Below are positions 45,260 to 53,136 of a DNA stretch of 64,000 nucleotides, in pieces; within the stretch, counting starts at the first letter, position 1; each line of letters starts with the position of its first letter. The stretch is taken from the NCBI RefSeq assembly GCF_008000995.1, contig NZ_CP042828.1, forward strand, positions 2,904,882-2,968,881, in the 5' to 3' direction. The DNA is from Ruania zhangjianzhongii. Its GTDB lineage: Bacteria; Actinomycetota; Actinomycetes; Actinomycetales; Beutenbergiaceae. Made by a program: the position numbers and the translations under genes. Under the pieces are notes generated by a model, which was given only the letters and a program-made list of their open reading frames with translations, was not told the DNA's origin and searched no databases.

Positions 45260-46876
45260 TCAACTGCCGGCCGCGCGGGTGGTATCCATCACATCGCCCA
45301 CCGCAGCGGTGCGGTCGGATTCGACAGCCGGGGCGGGAACCGCCGCAGCCAAGCCGGCTCCGATCAGGGCAACCAGGCGCACACCGCCGCGGCGGAGCAG
45401 GCCTGGGGCCGGCAGCCGGTCGGTCATCTCCTCGTACTCGGCGGTCACGGCCGCGCTCGGCGCGGCGGTGAGTCGGCTGACCAGGACCGCGACCAGCAGG
45501 TTCATGGCGAATGCGGGGAGCAGCTCGTGCAGCGTGTCGTCCAGTCCCGCTTGGGTCCAGACGAACACCACGACGGCGCCGCTCGCCAGGCCGGCAAGCG
45601 CACCCCAGGAGGTGAGCCGCCGCCAGAACAGGCTGAGTAGCACCAGGGGGGCGAACGTGGCGCCGAACCCGGCCCAGGCGAAGGCGAACAGATCAACTGC
45701 ACCGGTGCGGCCGCTGTAGGCGAGCATCGCTGCCACCGCGGCCACCACCAGCACGGCCAGCCGGGCCAGACCGGCATGGCGCCGCCTGGGCTGCTCGGTG
45801 CGCACGATCAGCCGGTACAGGTCCTCCACCAGGGCCGAGGAGCAGAGCAGCAGCTGGCTGGCAGCGGTGCTCATGACGGCCGCGAGCACCACGGTCAGCA
45901 GCAGTCCGCCGACGAACGGCGAGAACAGGAGTTCCGCCAGCCGCGGGTACGCGTCCTCGGGGCGATTCAGGGGCCGCCAGCTCTGCTCGAAGTAGGCGAG
46001 GGTGGCCAGTCCGACCACGATCGCGGCACCAAGGCTGATCACCAGCCAGCCGATCAGCACTCGCCGCGCGGACCGGGCCGCACGGGGTGAGCGCAGCGCC
46101 ATCATCCGCACCAGGGCTTGCGGCTGACCGAGGTAGCCCAGCCCCCAGGCCAGTGCGGTGAACAGGCCCGCCCCGACCCCGCCGGCCAGCAGCGACGTCG
46201 ACTCCGGCGCTACCGACTCGACGACCGCCCGGGTGGCGTCCCAGCCGCCGAGCTCGCGCACCGCGGTGACCGCCACCAGCACCAGTCCACCGGCCATCAG
46301 CAGGGCTTGGACCACATGTGCGTTCGCCACCCCACGCATCCCCCCGAACAGCACGTAGACCGTGGTGACTGCGCCGACCACGACTAGCCCGACCAGCTCG
46401 CTGGTGCCGAAAGCGGAGGCGAAGAAACTGCCGCCGATCCGCATCCCGGCGGCCAGGTAGAAGGTGAAGAACACCAGGATCAACAGTGCGGACGCGATCC
46501 GGAGCAGATGCGACGAATCGTGGGTACGGCGGTCAAAGAAGGTCGGCACTGTGATGGCATCACCGGCGATCGGTGCGTAGCTGCGCAGCCGCGGGGCAAC
46601 GACCGTCCAGGCGAACCAGGCCCCGAGGATCAGACCGATCGGGATCCACGCTGCGTGCATCCCGGTGCTGTAGGCGGCTGCCGGCAGGAGGAGGATCAGC
46701 CACCAGGAGGCATCCGAGGCACCGGCACTCAACCCCGCCTGGCTACCGCGCAGCCGCCGATCGGCGAGCAGATAGCCGCCGAGCGTGCGGCTCTGCTCGT
46801 GCCCGGAGTAGCCCAGAGCGAGCATGCCGATGAGAAAGAGGGCGATGGCCATCCATAGAGAGGTCTCGTCGCTCAT
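45260..46876 (-). CDS. sodium:solute symporter family protein (PutP-like)
   Basis: A 538-residue transporter of the SSS family with about 13 membrane helices, nearest in style to the proline/sodium symporter PutP. It shows the start ETSLWMAIALFLIGMLALGY, DRRLRGSQAGLSAGASDASWWLILLLPAAAYSTG, LFGGMRGVANAHVVQALLM and the sodium-site region AVMSTAASQLLLCSSALVEDLY. The substrate cannot be fixed from sequence. ATG at 46876 was chosen over an upstream frame because a CATGAT -10-like box gives the leaderless spacing. It lies downstream of the sugar permeases, but a strong hairpin separates them. Confidence 0.85.
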   Translation of the reverse strand: MSDETSLWMAIALFLIGMLALGYSGHEQSRTLGGYLLADRRLRGSQAGLSAGASDASWWLILLLPAAAYSTGMHAAWIPIGLILGAWFAWTVVAPRLRSYAPIAGDAITVPTFFDRRTHDSSHLLRIASALLILVFFTFYLAAGMRIGGSFFASAFGTSELVGLVVVGAVTTVYVLFGGMRGVANAHVVQALLMAGGLVLVAVTAVRELGGWDATRAVVESVAPESTSLLAGGVGAGLFTALAWGLGYLGQPQALVRMMALRSPRAARSARRVLIGWLVISLGAAIVVGLATLAYFEQSWRPLNRPEDAYPRLAELLFSPFVGGLLLTVVLAAVMSTAASQLLLCSSALVEDLYRLIVRTEQPRRRHAGLARLAVLVVAAVAAMLAYSGRTGAVDLFAFAWAGFGATFAPLVLLSLFWRRLTSWGALAGLASGAVVVFVWTQAGLDDTLHELLPAFAMNLLVAVLVSRLTAAPSAAVTAEYEEMTDRLPAPGLLRRGGVRLVALIGAGLAAAVPAPAVESDRTAAVGDVMDTTRAAGS

Positions 46877-46887
46877 CCGGCCATCAT

Positions 46888-46932
46888 GCCGTGCCCGGGC
46901 GCTCGATGTGCACGCGTCCACCCGGGCACGGC
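46888..46932. terminator. strong stem-loop between the sugar permease gene and the symporter
   Basis: A perfect 12-bp stem (GCCGTGCCCGGG / CCCGGGCACGGC) with a 21-base loop begins about 30 bp after the permease stop and ends just before the symporter start. It probably ends the sugar-transport transcript; it may also fold in a longer symporter leader. Confidence 0.5.
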
Positions 46933-46964
46933 CGCTCCGTGCGGGAGTACCACTGACTCCCCCG

Positions 46965-47837
46965 TTACTTCATGGTTCCTTGGGTGACCGATCCTTGGAG
47001 CTGTCGTTGGAAGATGATGTAGACCACCAGCACCGGGACGACGGTGATGACCACGGCGGCGAACATGGCGCCGAAGTCGACCTGGTAGGTCATCGCGGAG
47101 GCGAATGCGTTCAGCCGCTGGGACAGCACCCAGTTGGCCTCGTTGGTGTTCAGCGCCACCGGCAGGATGAACTGGTTCCACAGACCGAGGAAGTTGAAGA
47201 TCGCAATCGATGCCATCCCCGGTTTGGCCATCGGGAGCATCACCTGGAAGAACGTGCGCCACTCCCCTGCGCCGTCGATCGCTGCCGCTTCGGAGATCTC
47301 CTCCGGTAGCCCGCGGAAGAAGGCGTAGAGGAAGAAGACCGTGAACGGCAGCGCGAAGGCGATATAGGTGATCGTCAACCCGAGCAGGGTGCCGAGCAGG
47401 CCGATGTTCTTCAGGACGAAGAACAGCGGCACGATCGCCAGGAACACCGGGAAGGTGAGTCCGGCCAGCATCAGGTAGTAGATCGCGCGCCGGCCGGGGA
47501 AGGAGAATCGGGCAAGTACGTAGGAACACATCGCCCCGAGGAGCATTACCGCGACCAGCGCGAAGCCGACCACGATGATCGTGTTCAGGAATGCTCGGCC
47601 GATCTCGGAGGAGACCCAGGCGTTGATGAAGTTCTCGAAGCTCCACTCGGCGGGCAGCCCGAACGGGTTACCGAAGATCTCCCGGCTGGTCTTGAACGAG
47701 CTGAGCAAGGTCCACAGCATCGGGCCGATGACCAGGATGCACCAGACCACGAGCACAAAGTGGGACAGACCAGAGACCAGGCGGTCACCCTTGGCACGGC
47801 TCGCGGGCCGGGTCGCGGTCGCGGTCGAGGCACTCAT
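46965..47837 (-). CDS. ngcG: carbohydrate ABC transporter permease (NgcG/MalG type)
   Basis: A 290-residue inner-membrane permease with six helices and the EAA loop EEISEAAAIDGAGEWRTFF (about 185-203) that contacts the ATPase. Its four-base overlap with the upstream permease and binding-protein order identify it as the second permease of a CUT1 sugar importer. The NgcE-like binding protein suggests N-acetylglucosamine or chitooligosaccharide. No ATPase gene is present nearby, as in streptomycete systems served by the shared ATPase MsiK. Confidence 0.85.
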   Translation of the reverse strand: MSASTATATRPASRAKGDRLVSGLSHFVLVVWCILVIGPMLWTLLSSFKTSREIFGNPFGLPAEWSFENFINAWVSSEIGRAFLNTIIVVGFALVAVMLLGAMCSYVLARFSFPGRRAIYYLMLAGLTFPVFLAIVPLFFVLKNIGLLGTLLGLTITYIAFALPFTVFFLYAFFRGLPEEISEAAAIDGAGEWRTFFQVMLPMAKPGMASIAIFNFLGLWNQFILPVALNTNEANWVLSQRLNAFASAMTYQVDFGAMFAAVVITVVPVLVVYIIFQRQLQGSVTQGTMK

Positions 47838-48832
47838 GAGACCCCCTTCTCGTCCTTACCTCCGGTGAGGCGGTTCACGGTGAACACGATTGCTGCGAAC
47901 ACCAGCGTCACCACAGCCATCGCGACCCCCATCGCGCTGGCGTAGCCGGCCTTGCCCTCGGTGAACGCGGTGCGGATCAGCTGCTGGCTCATCACCAGCG
48001 TGCTGGAGTCCGGGCCGCCGGTGGGAGTCATCGCCTGGACGTAGACGAACAGGTCCAGTGCCATGATCCCGATATAGATGTAGGCGGTCTGGACGTTGTC
48101 CCGGATCAGGGGCACCGTGACCGAGACCGTCATCCGCCACCGACCGGCGCCATCAATCCGGGCGGCCTCATAGATCTCAGCCGGCACACCCTTGATCGCG
48201 GCGATGAACAACAGCATGTAGAACCCGATCAGCCCCCAGACCACCACCAGGATGACCACCGGCATGGCCGTGGACACGTTCCCGAGCCAGGCGAAGGACT
48301 GGAACTGGTCCAGGCCGACCGCGGTGAGGATGCCGTTGACCAGGCCGCTGCTCGGATCCAGGATCAGTCGCCACATCAAGCCGATCGCAATACCGGGGAT
48401 CACGTAGGGGAACAGCGACACCACCCGGTACATCCCGGCGTTCTTCACCCCCCGGACCTGCCCCTTACCGGAGCCGCCGATAGTGAGCAGCACCGCGAAG
48501 GTGAGAGCGATTCCGAGGGTCACCGCCGGGATCACGATCGCGAACACCATCGAGTTGCCCACCGCGTTGATAAACCGGGGGTCTTGGGCCAGCTGGGTGA
48601 AGTTGTCCAGCCCGACGATGTTGAACTCCGCGGAGTACCCGGACCAGTCGGTCAGCGCGTAGAACCCCGCCTGCAGGAACGGCCAGATCACGAACAGCAG
48701 GAACAACGCCAGCGGGAGACCGAGAAACACCACGAAGAAGCTGACCACGTCGAAGGACAGCTTGCGGCGGGGACCCCGGCGGGGCGCACCGCGCCCCGCC
48801 GGAGCTTCCGCTGGGTTGACGACCGCGGTCAC
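47834..48832 (-). CDS. ngcF: carbohydrate ABC transporter permease (NgcF/MalF type)
   Basis: A 332-residue permease with a basic cytoplasmic start (RGAPRRGPRRKLSFDVV), six helices and the EAA loop AEIYEAARIDGAGRWRMTV. It pairs with the next permease to form the channel of a CUT1 importer. Both its start (GTG) and stop overlap neighbours by four bases, so the three transport genes are made together. Substrate is inferred from the adjacent binding protein. Confidence 0.85.
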   Translation of the reverse strand: MTAVVNPAEAPAGRGAPRRGPRRKLSFDVVSFFVVFLGLPLALFLLFVIWPFLQAGFYALTDWSGYSAEFNIVGLDNFTQLAQDPRFINAVGNSMVFAIVIPAVTLGIALTFAVLLTIGGSGKGQVRGVKNAGMYRVVSLFPYVIPGIAIGLMWRLILDPSSGLVNGILTAVGLDQFQSFAWLGNVSTAMPVVILVVVWGLIGFYMLLFIAAIKGVPAEIYEAARIDGAGRWRMTVSVTVPLIRDNVQTAYIYIGIMALDLFVYVQAMTPTGGPDSSTLVMSQQLIRTAFTEGKAGYASAMGVAMAVVTLVFAAIVFTVNRLTGGKDEKGVS

Positions 48833-50259
48833 GAAACCTCGATCTTCTCGATCGAGTCGTCGTTCGCGATCCGGTCAGTGATCGCCTGCAAATCGCTGGT
48901 CAACGACTCCACCGTCTTGTCCCCGGAGAGGAACGAGTTCCAGATCGGCAGCTGCTCCGGGTTCATCCCGTACGTGTTCACGAAGTTGAAGGTGAAGATG
49001 TCTTCACCCGCAGCATCGAGCATGTCGGTCTGGGACACCAGAGCGGTGGAGCCGAACCCGTCCTCGGGAACCAGGTCCTTGATGACCGTGGGGGCGAGCT
49101 TCTCCTGGGAGAAGTTGCTCGCGGACTCCTCGGAGAGCATGATCCGCAGCAGCTCCTTACCGTTGGCGACATTACCGTCGGAGGGGACGATGAACGGTTC
49201 ACCGGCAGTGGAGTGCAGTGCGGTCTGCGGCATCGACGGACTCGCCGTGAGCGAGAACGATGCCACACCCTTCATCTCGAAGCCGTCTGCCGTCTGGTCC
49301 TTCATCTCGTTCTCGATCCAGGAACCGGACGGGTACAGCAGCGCCTCCTGCGCGTCGCTCCACTGCGCCTGCGCCTGGGTGAACTGGGTGCCGGCGCCGC
49401 CGGGCTTGAAGTAGCCGGCGTCGACGATCTCCTTCATCGCGGTGAACACACCCTGGATCGGCTCCAGCGACCAGCAGTCCGGCTGCAGGTTCTCCAGCGC
49501 CAGCCGCACCTCGTCGCCACCCTCCTTGATCGCCGACTCGATCGCCAGCGACTGGTAGTAGGTGGCCGCCTCGGTGCCCCAGCAGAACAGGAACAGCCCC
49601 TCCTCCTTGGCGGCGGCGCCGAGTTCCTTGGCTTCCTCCCAGTTCGTCGGCGGGGTCCAGCCGTGCTCCTCGAACAGACTGCCGGAGTACCAGACGGCGT
49701 AGACGGTGAGTACGTAGTTGATCGCCGCGAGCTTGTCCCCGTAGGTGCCCGGCTCGAGCACGCCGCCATACAGCGTGTCCCGGATCGTGGTGCCCTCGAG
49801 GTTCGGCGCATCGATCACGTCGGTGAGGTCCTCGAGCTGCTCCAAGATGGTGTTGAAGCCGATCGAGTTCGCACCGGAGTTGTCGATCAGGTCCGGCGGG
49901 TTGCCGGAGACGAACCGGGGCTGCATCTCCTGGGCGATCTGGGTGGACGGTGCCACCGTCACCGTGGTGCCGTCGTGCTGGGTCTGGAAGATGTCGGCGG
50001 CGAACTCCACATAGTCCACGCCATAGCCACCGTCGAAGATCACCGCGTCGACCTCAGCGTCGGCCTCGACGCCGAACGGGTTCTCCGGGTCGCCGGCGGG
50101 CTCGTCGCCACCGTCACCGTCGTCGGTCTCGTCCTCGTCGCCGCCACCGCCGGTGGCGCAGGAGGCGAGGGTGACACCGAGCGGAACAGCCGCCGCGGTA
50201 TACAGGCCGCCCCGGAGTACGGTGCGACGGTCGGGAGCGGAGATTCGTGAATCAGTCAT
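48829..50259 (-). CDS. ngcE: N-acetylglucosamine/diacetylchitobiose ABC transporter binding lipoprotein (NgcE-like)
   Basis: A 476-residue extracellular solute-binding protein. The signal is of twin-arginine lipoprotein type: DRRTVLRGG with RR at 11-12, and lipobox LAS-Cys34, then an acidic linker (about 37-62). The mature start NPFGVEADAEVDAVIFDGGYG, PDLIDNSGANSIGFN and INYVLTVYAVWYSGSLFEEHGWTPPTNW match the NgcE family of actinobacterial GlcNAc/chitobiose binding proteins rather than general maltose binders. GAGGA precedes the ATG. The neighbouring kinase, SIS protein and RpiR regulator fit amino-sugar use. The exact ligand is inferred. Confidence 0.85.
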   Translation of the reverse strand: MTDSRISAPDRRTVLRGGLYTAAAVPLGVTLASCATGGGGDEDETDDGDGGDEPAGDPENPFGVEADAEVDAVIFDGGYGVDYVEFAADIFQTQHDGTTVTVAPSTQIAQEMQPRFVSGNPPDLIDNSGANSIGFNTILEQLEDLTDVIDAPNLEGTTIRDTLYGGVLEPGTYGDKLAAINYVLTVYAVWYSGSLFEEHGWTPPTNWEEAKELGAAAKEEGLFLFCWGTEAATYYQSLAIESAIKEGGDEVRLALENLQPDCWSLEPIQGVFTAMKEIVDAGYFKPGGAGTQFTQAQAQWSDAQEALLYPSGSWIENEMKDQTADGFEMKGVASFSLTASPSMPQTALHSTAGEPFIVPSDGNVANGKELLRIMLSEESASNFSQEKLAPTVIKDLVPEDGFGSTALVSQTDMLDAAGEDIFTFNFVNTYGMNPEQLPIWNSFLSGDKTVESLTSDLQAITDRIANDDSIEKIEVS

Positions 50260-50334
50260 CGTCCTCGATGCCCTTTCTGTGCTGGTAGTGAAACTGGGTT
50301 GGAATGCTCACCTGACCCGCTGGGCGGTGAGGGT

Positions 50335-50348
50335 GGGGCGTTCGCCCC
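50335..50348. terminator. small GC hairpin between the SIS gene and ngcE
   Basis: GGGGC / GCCCC around a four-base loop, 27 bp after the SIS stop. It could end the RpiR-SIS transcript so that ngcE starts separately; the rest of the 116-bp gap should carry the ngcE promoter, which I could not place with confidence. Confidence 0.3.
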
Positions 50349-50375
50349 GATCGGTGCGCTCGGCGCTGGTGCAGG

Positions 50376-51131
50376 TCAAGCCAGACGGCGAAGTCGGCCG
50401 CTGTAGACGTCTTCTAGTGCGCGGTTGTGCTCATCACCTCCTGGCCGGTTCGCCGAGATGTACAACGGCGGTTCCTTGTCCGCGGCAAGCATCCGTTCCA
50501 CCACACCCAGGGTGAGCACCTGAGCGATGTAGGCGGCCGTCAGGGAGGAGACGGCGCCGGCGCCGTACTCGTCACCGAGGGTCAGGGTGGAGTCGCCATA
50601 GGGGGCAAGGTTGTCGATCACCACATCTGCCACGTCCACCAGCCGCTTGCCGCTGGGGTGCTTGGGGGTGACGGCGTGGGTGTGTTCGAGGCTGGTGACC
50701 GCGATGATCTTGTGTCCACGTTCGGCCACCGCGAGCGCCATACCGACGATCGAGCCGTTCACCCCGGAGTTGGAGGCGATCACGAACACATCCTCCGGGG
50801 CGATCTGGGCGGTGCCGAGCAGATCGTCGGCCACGGCTGGGTTGCGCTCCAGTTCGGAGCCGCGAAGGTCGTCGACCTCCCATCCACCGAGGAGTGCCAG
50901 ATCGGCCAGTGCGAGCTTGCTGGTGGGGATCAGCCCGCCGGCGCGCCCTGCGACCTCCATAGCAAAGGCCTGCGAGTGTCCGGTGCCGAAGGCCTGGATC
51001 ACGCCACCGGACTCGATCGCGGCAGTGAGCAGATCGACAGCCTCGTCGTACTCACCGGCGGCGGCACGCTCGGCGAGGGTACTCAGCCGAGAGGTGGTCT
51101 CGGTGAGGAAGTCGGCGGCAGAGGTGATCAT
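50376..51131 (-). CDS. SIS domain protein (UPF0309 / sugar-isomerase type)
   Basis: A 251-residue single SIS-domain protein. The phosphosugar loop is VIQAFGTGHSQAFAMEVAGRAGG (about 44-66), then VFVIASNSGVNGSIVGMAL, HTHAVTPKHPSGKRL and DEYGAGAVSSLTAAYIAQVL. It matches UPF0309-type proteins found with amino-sugar genes. From memory, a Streptomyces homologue was linked to GlcNAc-6-phosphate metabolism; I cannot verify that here. It lies 18 bp downstream of the RpiR regulator. Candidate roles are isomerase, dehydratase or etherase on an amino-sugar phosphate. No NagA or NagB is nearby. Confidence 0.8.
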   Translation of the reverse strand: MITSAADFLTETTSRLSTLAERAAAGEYDEAVDLLTAAIESGGVIQAFGTGHSQAFAMEVAGRAGGLIPTSKLALADLALLGGWEVDDLRGSELERNPAVADDLLGTAQIAPEDVFVIASNSGVNGSIVGMALAVAERGHKIIAVTSLEHTHAVTPKHPSGKRLVDVADVVIDNLAPYGDSTLTLGDEYGAGAVSSLTAAYIAQVLTLGVVERMLAADKEPPLYISANRPGGDEHNRALEDVYSGRLRRLA

Positions 51132-51148
51132 CAGGCGATCGGTTCCTT

Positions 51149-52048
51149 TCAGTCGGGGCGGCGATGGCTGGCGACGGCGGCATCGGTGGCCGCGATCCGA
51201 GCAACCGTCTCGGTGTAGTCGTGCTGGGCCACGAGCAGGTACAGCAGGTCCAGGACGAACAGCTGGGCGTGTTTGGCGGACAGGTCCGCCGGGTGCAGGT
51301 AACGGTCCGGCACGGAGGCGAGCAGGACGTCGTCGGCCACCTGCGCCAACGGGGAGGCGCTCTGGCTGGTGATCGCGACCGTGTAGGCGCCGGAGGACTT
51401 GGCCCGGCCAAGCATCTCGATCGTCTCTTTGGTCCGCCCGCTGTGCGAGATACCGATCGCCACGGACTTCTGCGGCAAGATCGATCCGCTCGCCAGGCCA
51501 GCGTGCACATCCCCCCAGGCGTGGGCGTTGACGCCGATCCGGTACAGCCGGGTCATCATCTCCTCGGCCATGGCCGAGCTGCCGCCGGTGCCGTAGATGT
51601 CCACATGCGCCACAGTGGCCATCCGCTCCGCCACCCGGGCGCTCACCTGCGGGTCCAGCACACTGGCCGTGGCCCGGAGCGACCGGATGTGTGCGTTCAG
51701 CAGCGTGCGGGAGACGTCGTCAGCGGTGTCGTTCGGATCGAGCGTGCGGCTCATCGCGGCGCGCCAGCGGTTGTCGTCCGCCTCGCCGTGCCCGGAATCG
51801 GTGGCCACACCGACCCGGAACTGCACGTATCCGGGGTAGCCGAGCTGCCGGCAGAACCGGGTGACCGTGGCCGCAGAGGTGCCCGCCCGGTCCGCGAGCT
51901 CGGTGATCGACATCTCGATAGGTGCGGACGGATCATCGAGGAGCAGCTCGGCGATCTTGACCATCGCCGAGGACATCAGCGGGAGGTTGGCGTGGATACG
52001 CTCAGTAACCCGGAGAGCCCCTTCGGACTCGGGCGGCGCACCCACCAT
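51149..52048 (-). CDS. MurR/RpiR family regulator of the amino-sugar cluster
   Basis: A 299-residue regulator with an N-terminal RpiR helix-turn-helix (ERIHANLPLMSSAMVKIAELLL, TELADRAGTSAATVTRFCRQLGYPGYVQFR) and a C-terminal SIS sensor (VDIYGTGGSSAMAEEMMTRLYRIG, GISHSGRTKETIEMLGRAK). It probably senses a sugar phosphate made by the divergent kinase and controls that gene, the SIS gene and ngcEFG. ATG at 52048 was chosen for the AGAGGGA upstream; a frame extending to 52099 lacks a good ribosome site. Confidence 0.88.
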   Translation of the reverse strand: MVGAPPESEGALRVTERIHANLPLMSSAMVKIAELLLDDPSAPIEMSITELADRAGTSAATVTRFCRQLGYPGYVQFRVGVATDSGHGEADDNRWRAAMSRTLDPNDTADDVSRTLLNAHIRSLRATASVLDPQVSARVAERMATVAHVDIYGTGGSSAMAEEMMTRLYRIGVNAHAWGDVHAGLASGSILPQKSVAIGISHSGRTKETIEMLGRAKSSGAYTVAITSQSASPLAQVADDVLLASVPDRYLHPADLSAKHAQLFVLDLLYLLVAQHDYTETVARIAATDAAVASHRRPD

Positions 52049-52083
52049 GGTGAAAATCCCTCTCACGTCGTTGTCGATCTGTC

Positions 52084-52107
52084 TGAAAGGTATTCTCACG
52101 ATAGGTT
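52084..52107 (+). promoter_or_regulatory. divergent control region between the RpiR regulator and the sugar kinase
   Basis: TGAAAGGTATTCTCA (52084-52098) is an imperfect dyad of the TGAAA-type half sites seen for RpiR proteins, followed by TAGGTT (52102-52107), a plausible -10 for the kinase. On the other strand TACCTT within the dyad could be the regulator's -10. A repressor here would cover both promoters. The dyad is imperfect, so this is tentative. Confidence 0.35.
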
Positions 52108-52134
52108 CTCGTCAAGCCACCTGAAGGAATTGTG

Positions 52135-53121
52135 ATGTTGCGTTATCTCGGCGTCGACGCCGGCGGCACCTCTACCCGCGCTGTTCTGGTGTCCGCAGAC
52201 GGCACCTGTCTCGGTCTGGGGCGTGCCGGAAGTGGAAATCCGGTCTCCTCCGGGACTGAGCACGCCGCCGCGCAGGTGCTCGCCGCTTCGCTGCAGGCGG
52301 TGACAGCGGCGGGAACTGATCCGGCGTCGGTGGCCGGTGCCGTCGCGGCGATGGCCGGTGCCCGGGTGGTGGGTGGACCGGACTGGTTGAATCAGGCCGC
52401 TCATACCGGTGGGCTCCCGGTGACGTTCCGGTTGGAGGCAGACCTGCACGCAACGTTCTGCTCGGCCTCACCGGAGCCCGCCGGGTACGCACTCGTAGCG
52501 GGGACCGGAGCAATTGCCCTGCGGGTGCGCGATGACGAGGTAGACCAGGTCAGCGACGGTATCGGCTGGCTGCTCGGTGACGTCGGCTCCGGGTTCTGGA
52601 TCGGCCAGCAGGTGGCTCGGGCGGGTCTGGCGGCCCTGGACGGTCGTGGACCGGCCACGGCGCTCAGCCGCGCCCTGCTGGAACAGCTCGGTCTGGACCC
52701 GGACCCGGCAGACCTGATCGAGGGGCGTTCGCGCAGTGTGCAGGATGCCGTGGACCTGCTCTACAGCTGGCGACCGGTGGACCTCGCCCACCTGGCACCG
52801 TTGGCGTTCGCCGTCGGCGTGGACGAGGTGGCAGATCAGATTGTCTCCGCGGCGGCCTCAGCGCTGGCGACGACGATCACCGCTGTGCGTCAGCCCGGGC
52901 TGAGGGGGCCGATGGTGTTCGGTGGCAGTGTGCTCAGCCGTCAGCCGGAGTTCGCCGCGCAGGTGCGCCGGCTCGCCGGTGATTTCGACGATCCGGTGTT
53001 CACCCATGACGGTCTGGTCGGTGCGGCGAGCCTCGCGCTACGCCGGCATGGTGTCCCGGTAGACCGGCAGATCTTCGACCGGTTGACCACCACGATCGCC
53101 GCCGCCCGCGCTGCAGCCTAA
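52135..53121 (+). CDS. BadF/BadG-type kinase, probably N-acetylglucosamine kinase
   Basis: A 328-residue ASKHA-fold kinase. The phosphate-1 motif LGVDAGGTSTRAVLV (about 5-19), ALVAGTGAIALRVRD and GWLLGDVGSGFWIGQQ with a C-terminal MVFGGSVLSR are typical of the BadF/BadG/BcrA/BcrD ATPase family, which includes N-acetylglucosamine kinases. It would phosphorylate imported amino sugar. AAGGA precedes the ATG; a GTG just upstream is possible. It is transcribed away from the RpiR regulator and ends close to convergent uvrB. Confidence 0.85.
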   Translation: MLRYLGVDAGGTSTRAVLVSADGTCLGLGRAGSGNPVSSGTEHAAAQVLAASLQAVTAAGTDPASVAGAVAAMAGARVVGGPDWLNQAAHTGGLPVTFRLEADLHATFCSASPEPAGYALVAGTGAIALRVRDDEVDQVSDGIGWLLGDVGSGFWIGQQVARAGLAALDGRGPATALSRALLEQLGLDPDPADLIEGRSRSVQDAVDLLYSWRPVDLAHLAPLAFAVGVDEVADQIVSAAASALATTITAVRQPGLRGPMVFGGSVLSRQPEFAAQVRRLAGDFDDPVFTHDGLVGAASLALRRHGVPVDRQIFDRLTTTIAAARAAA

Positions 53122-53136
53122 TACTGACCACCGAGC

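Noticed and set aside
48829-50259. Binding protein as a maltose or general CUT1 protein
   Set aside because: The conserved start (NPFGVEADAEVDAVIFDGGYG) and the amino-sugar neighbours fit the NgcE family better.
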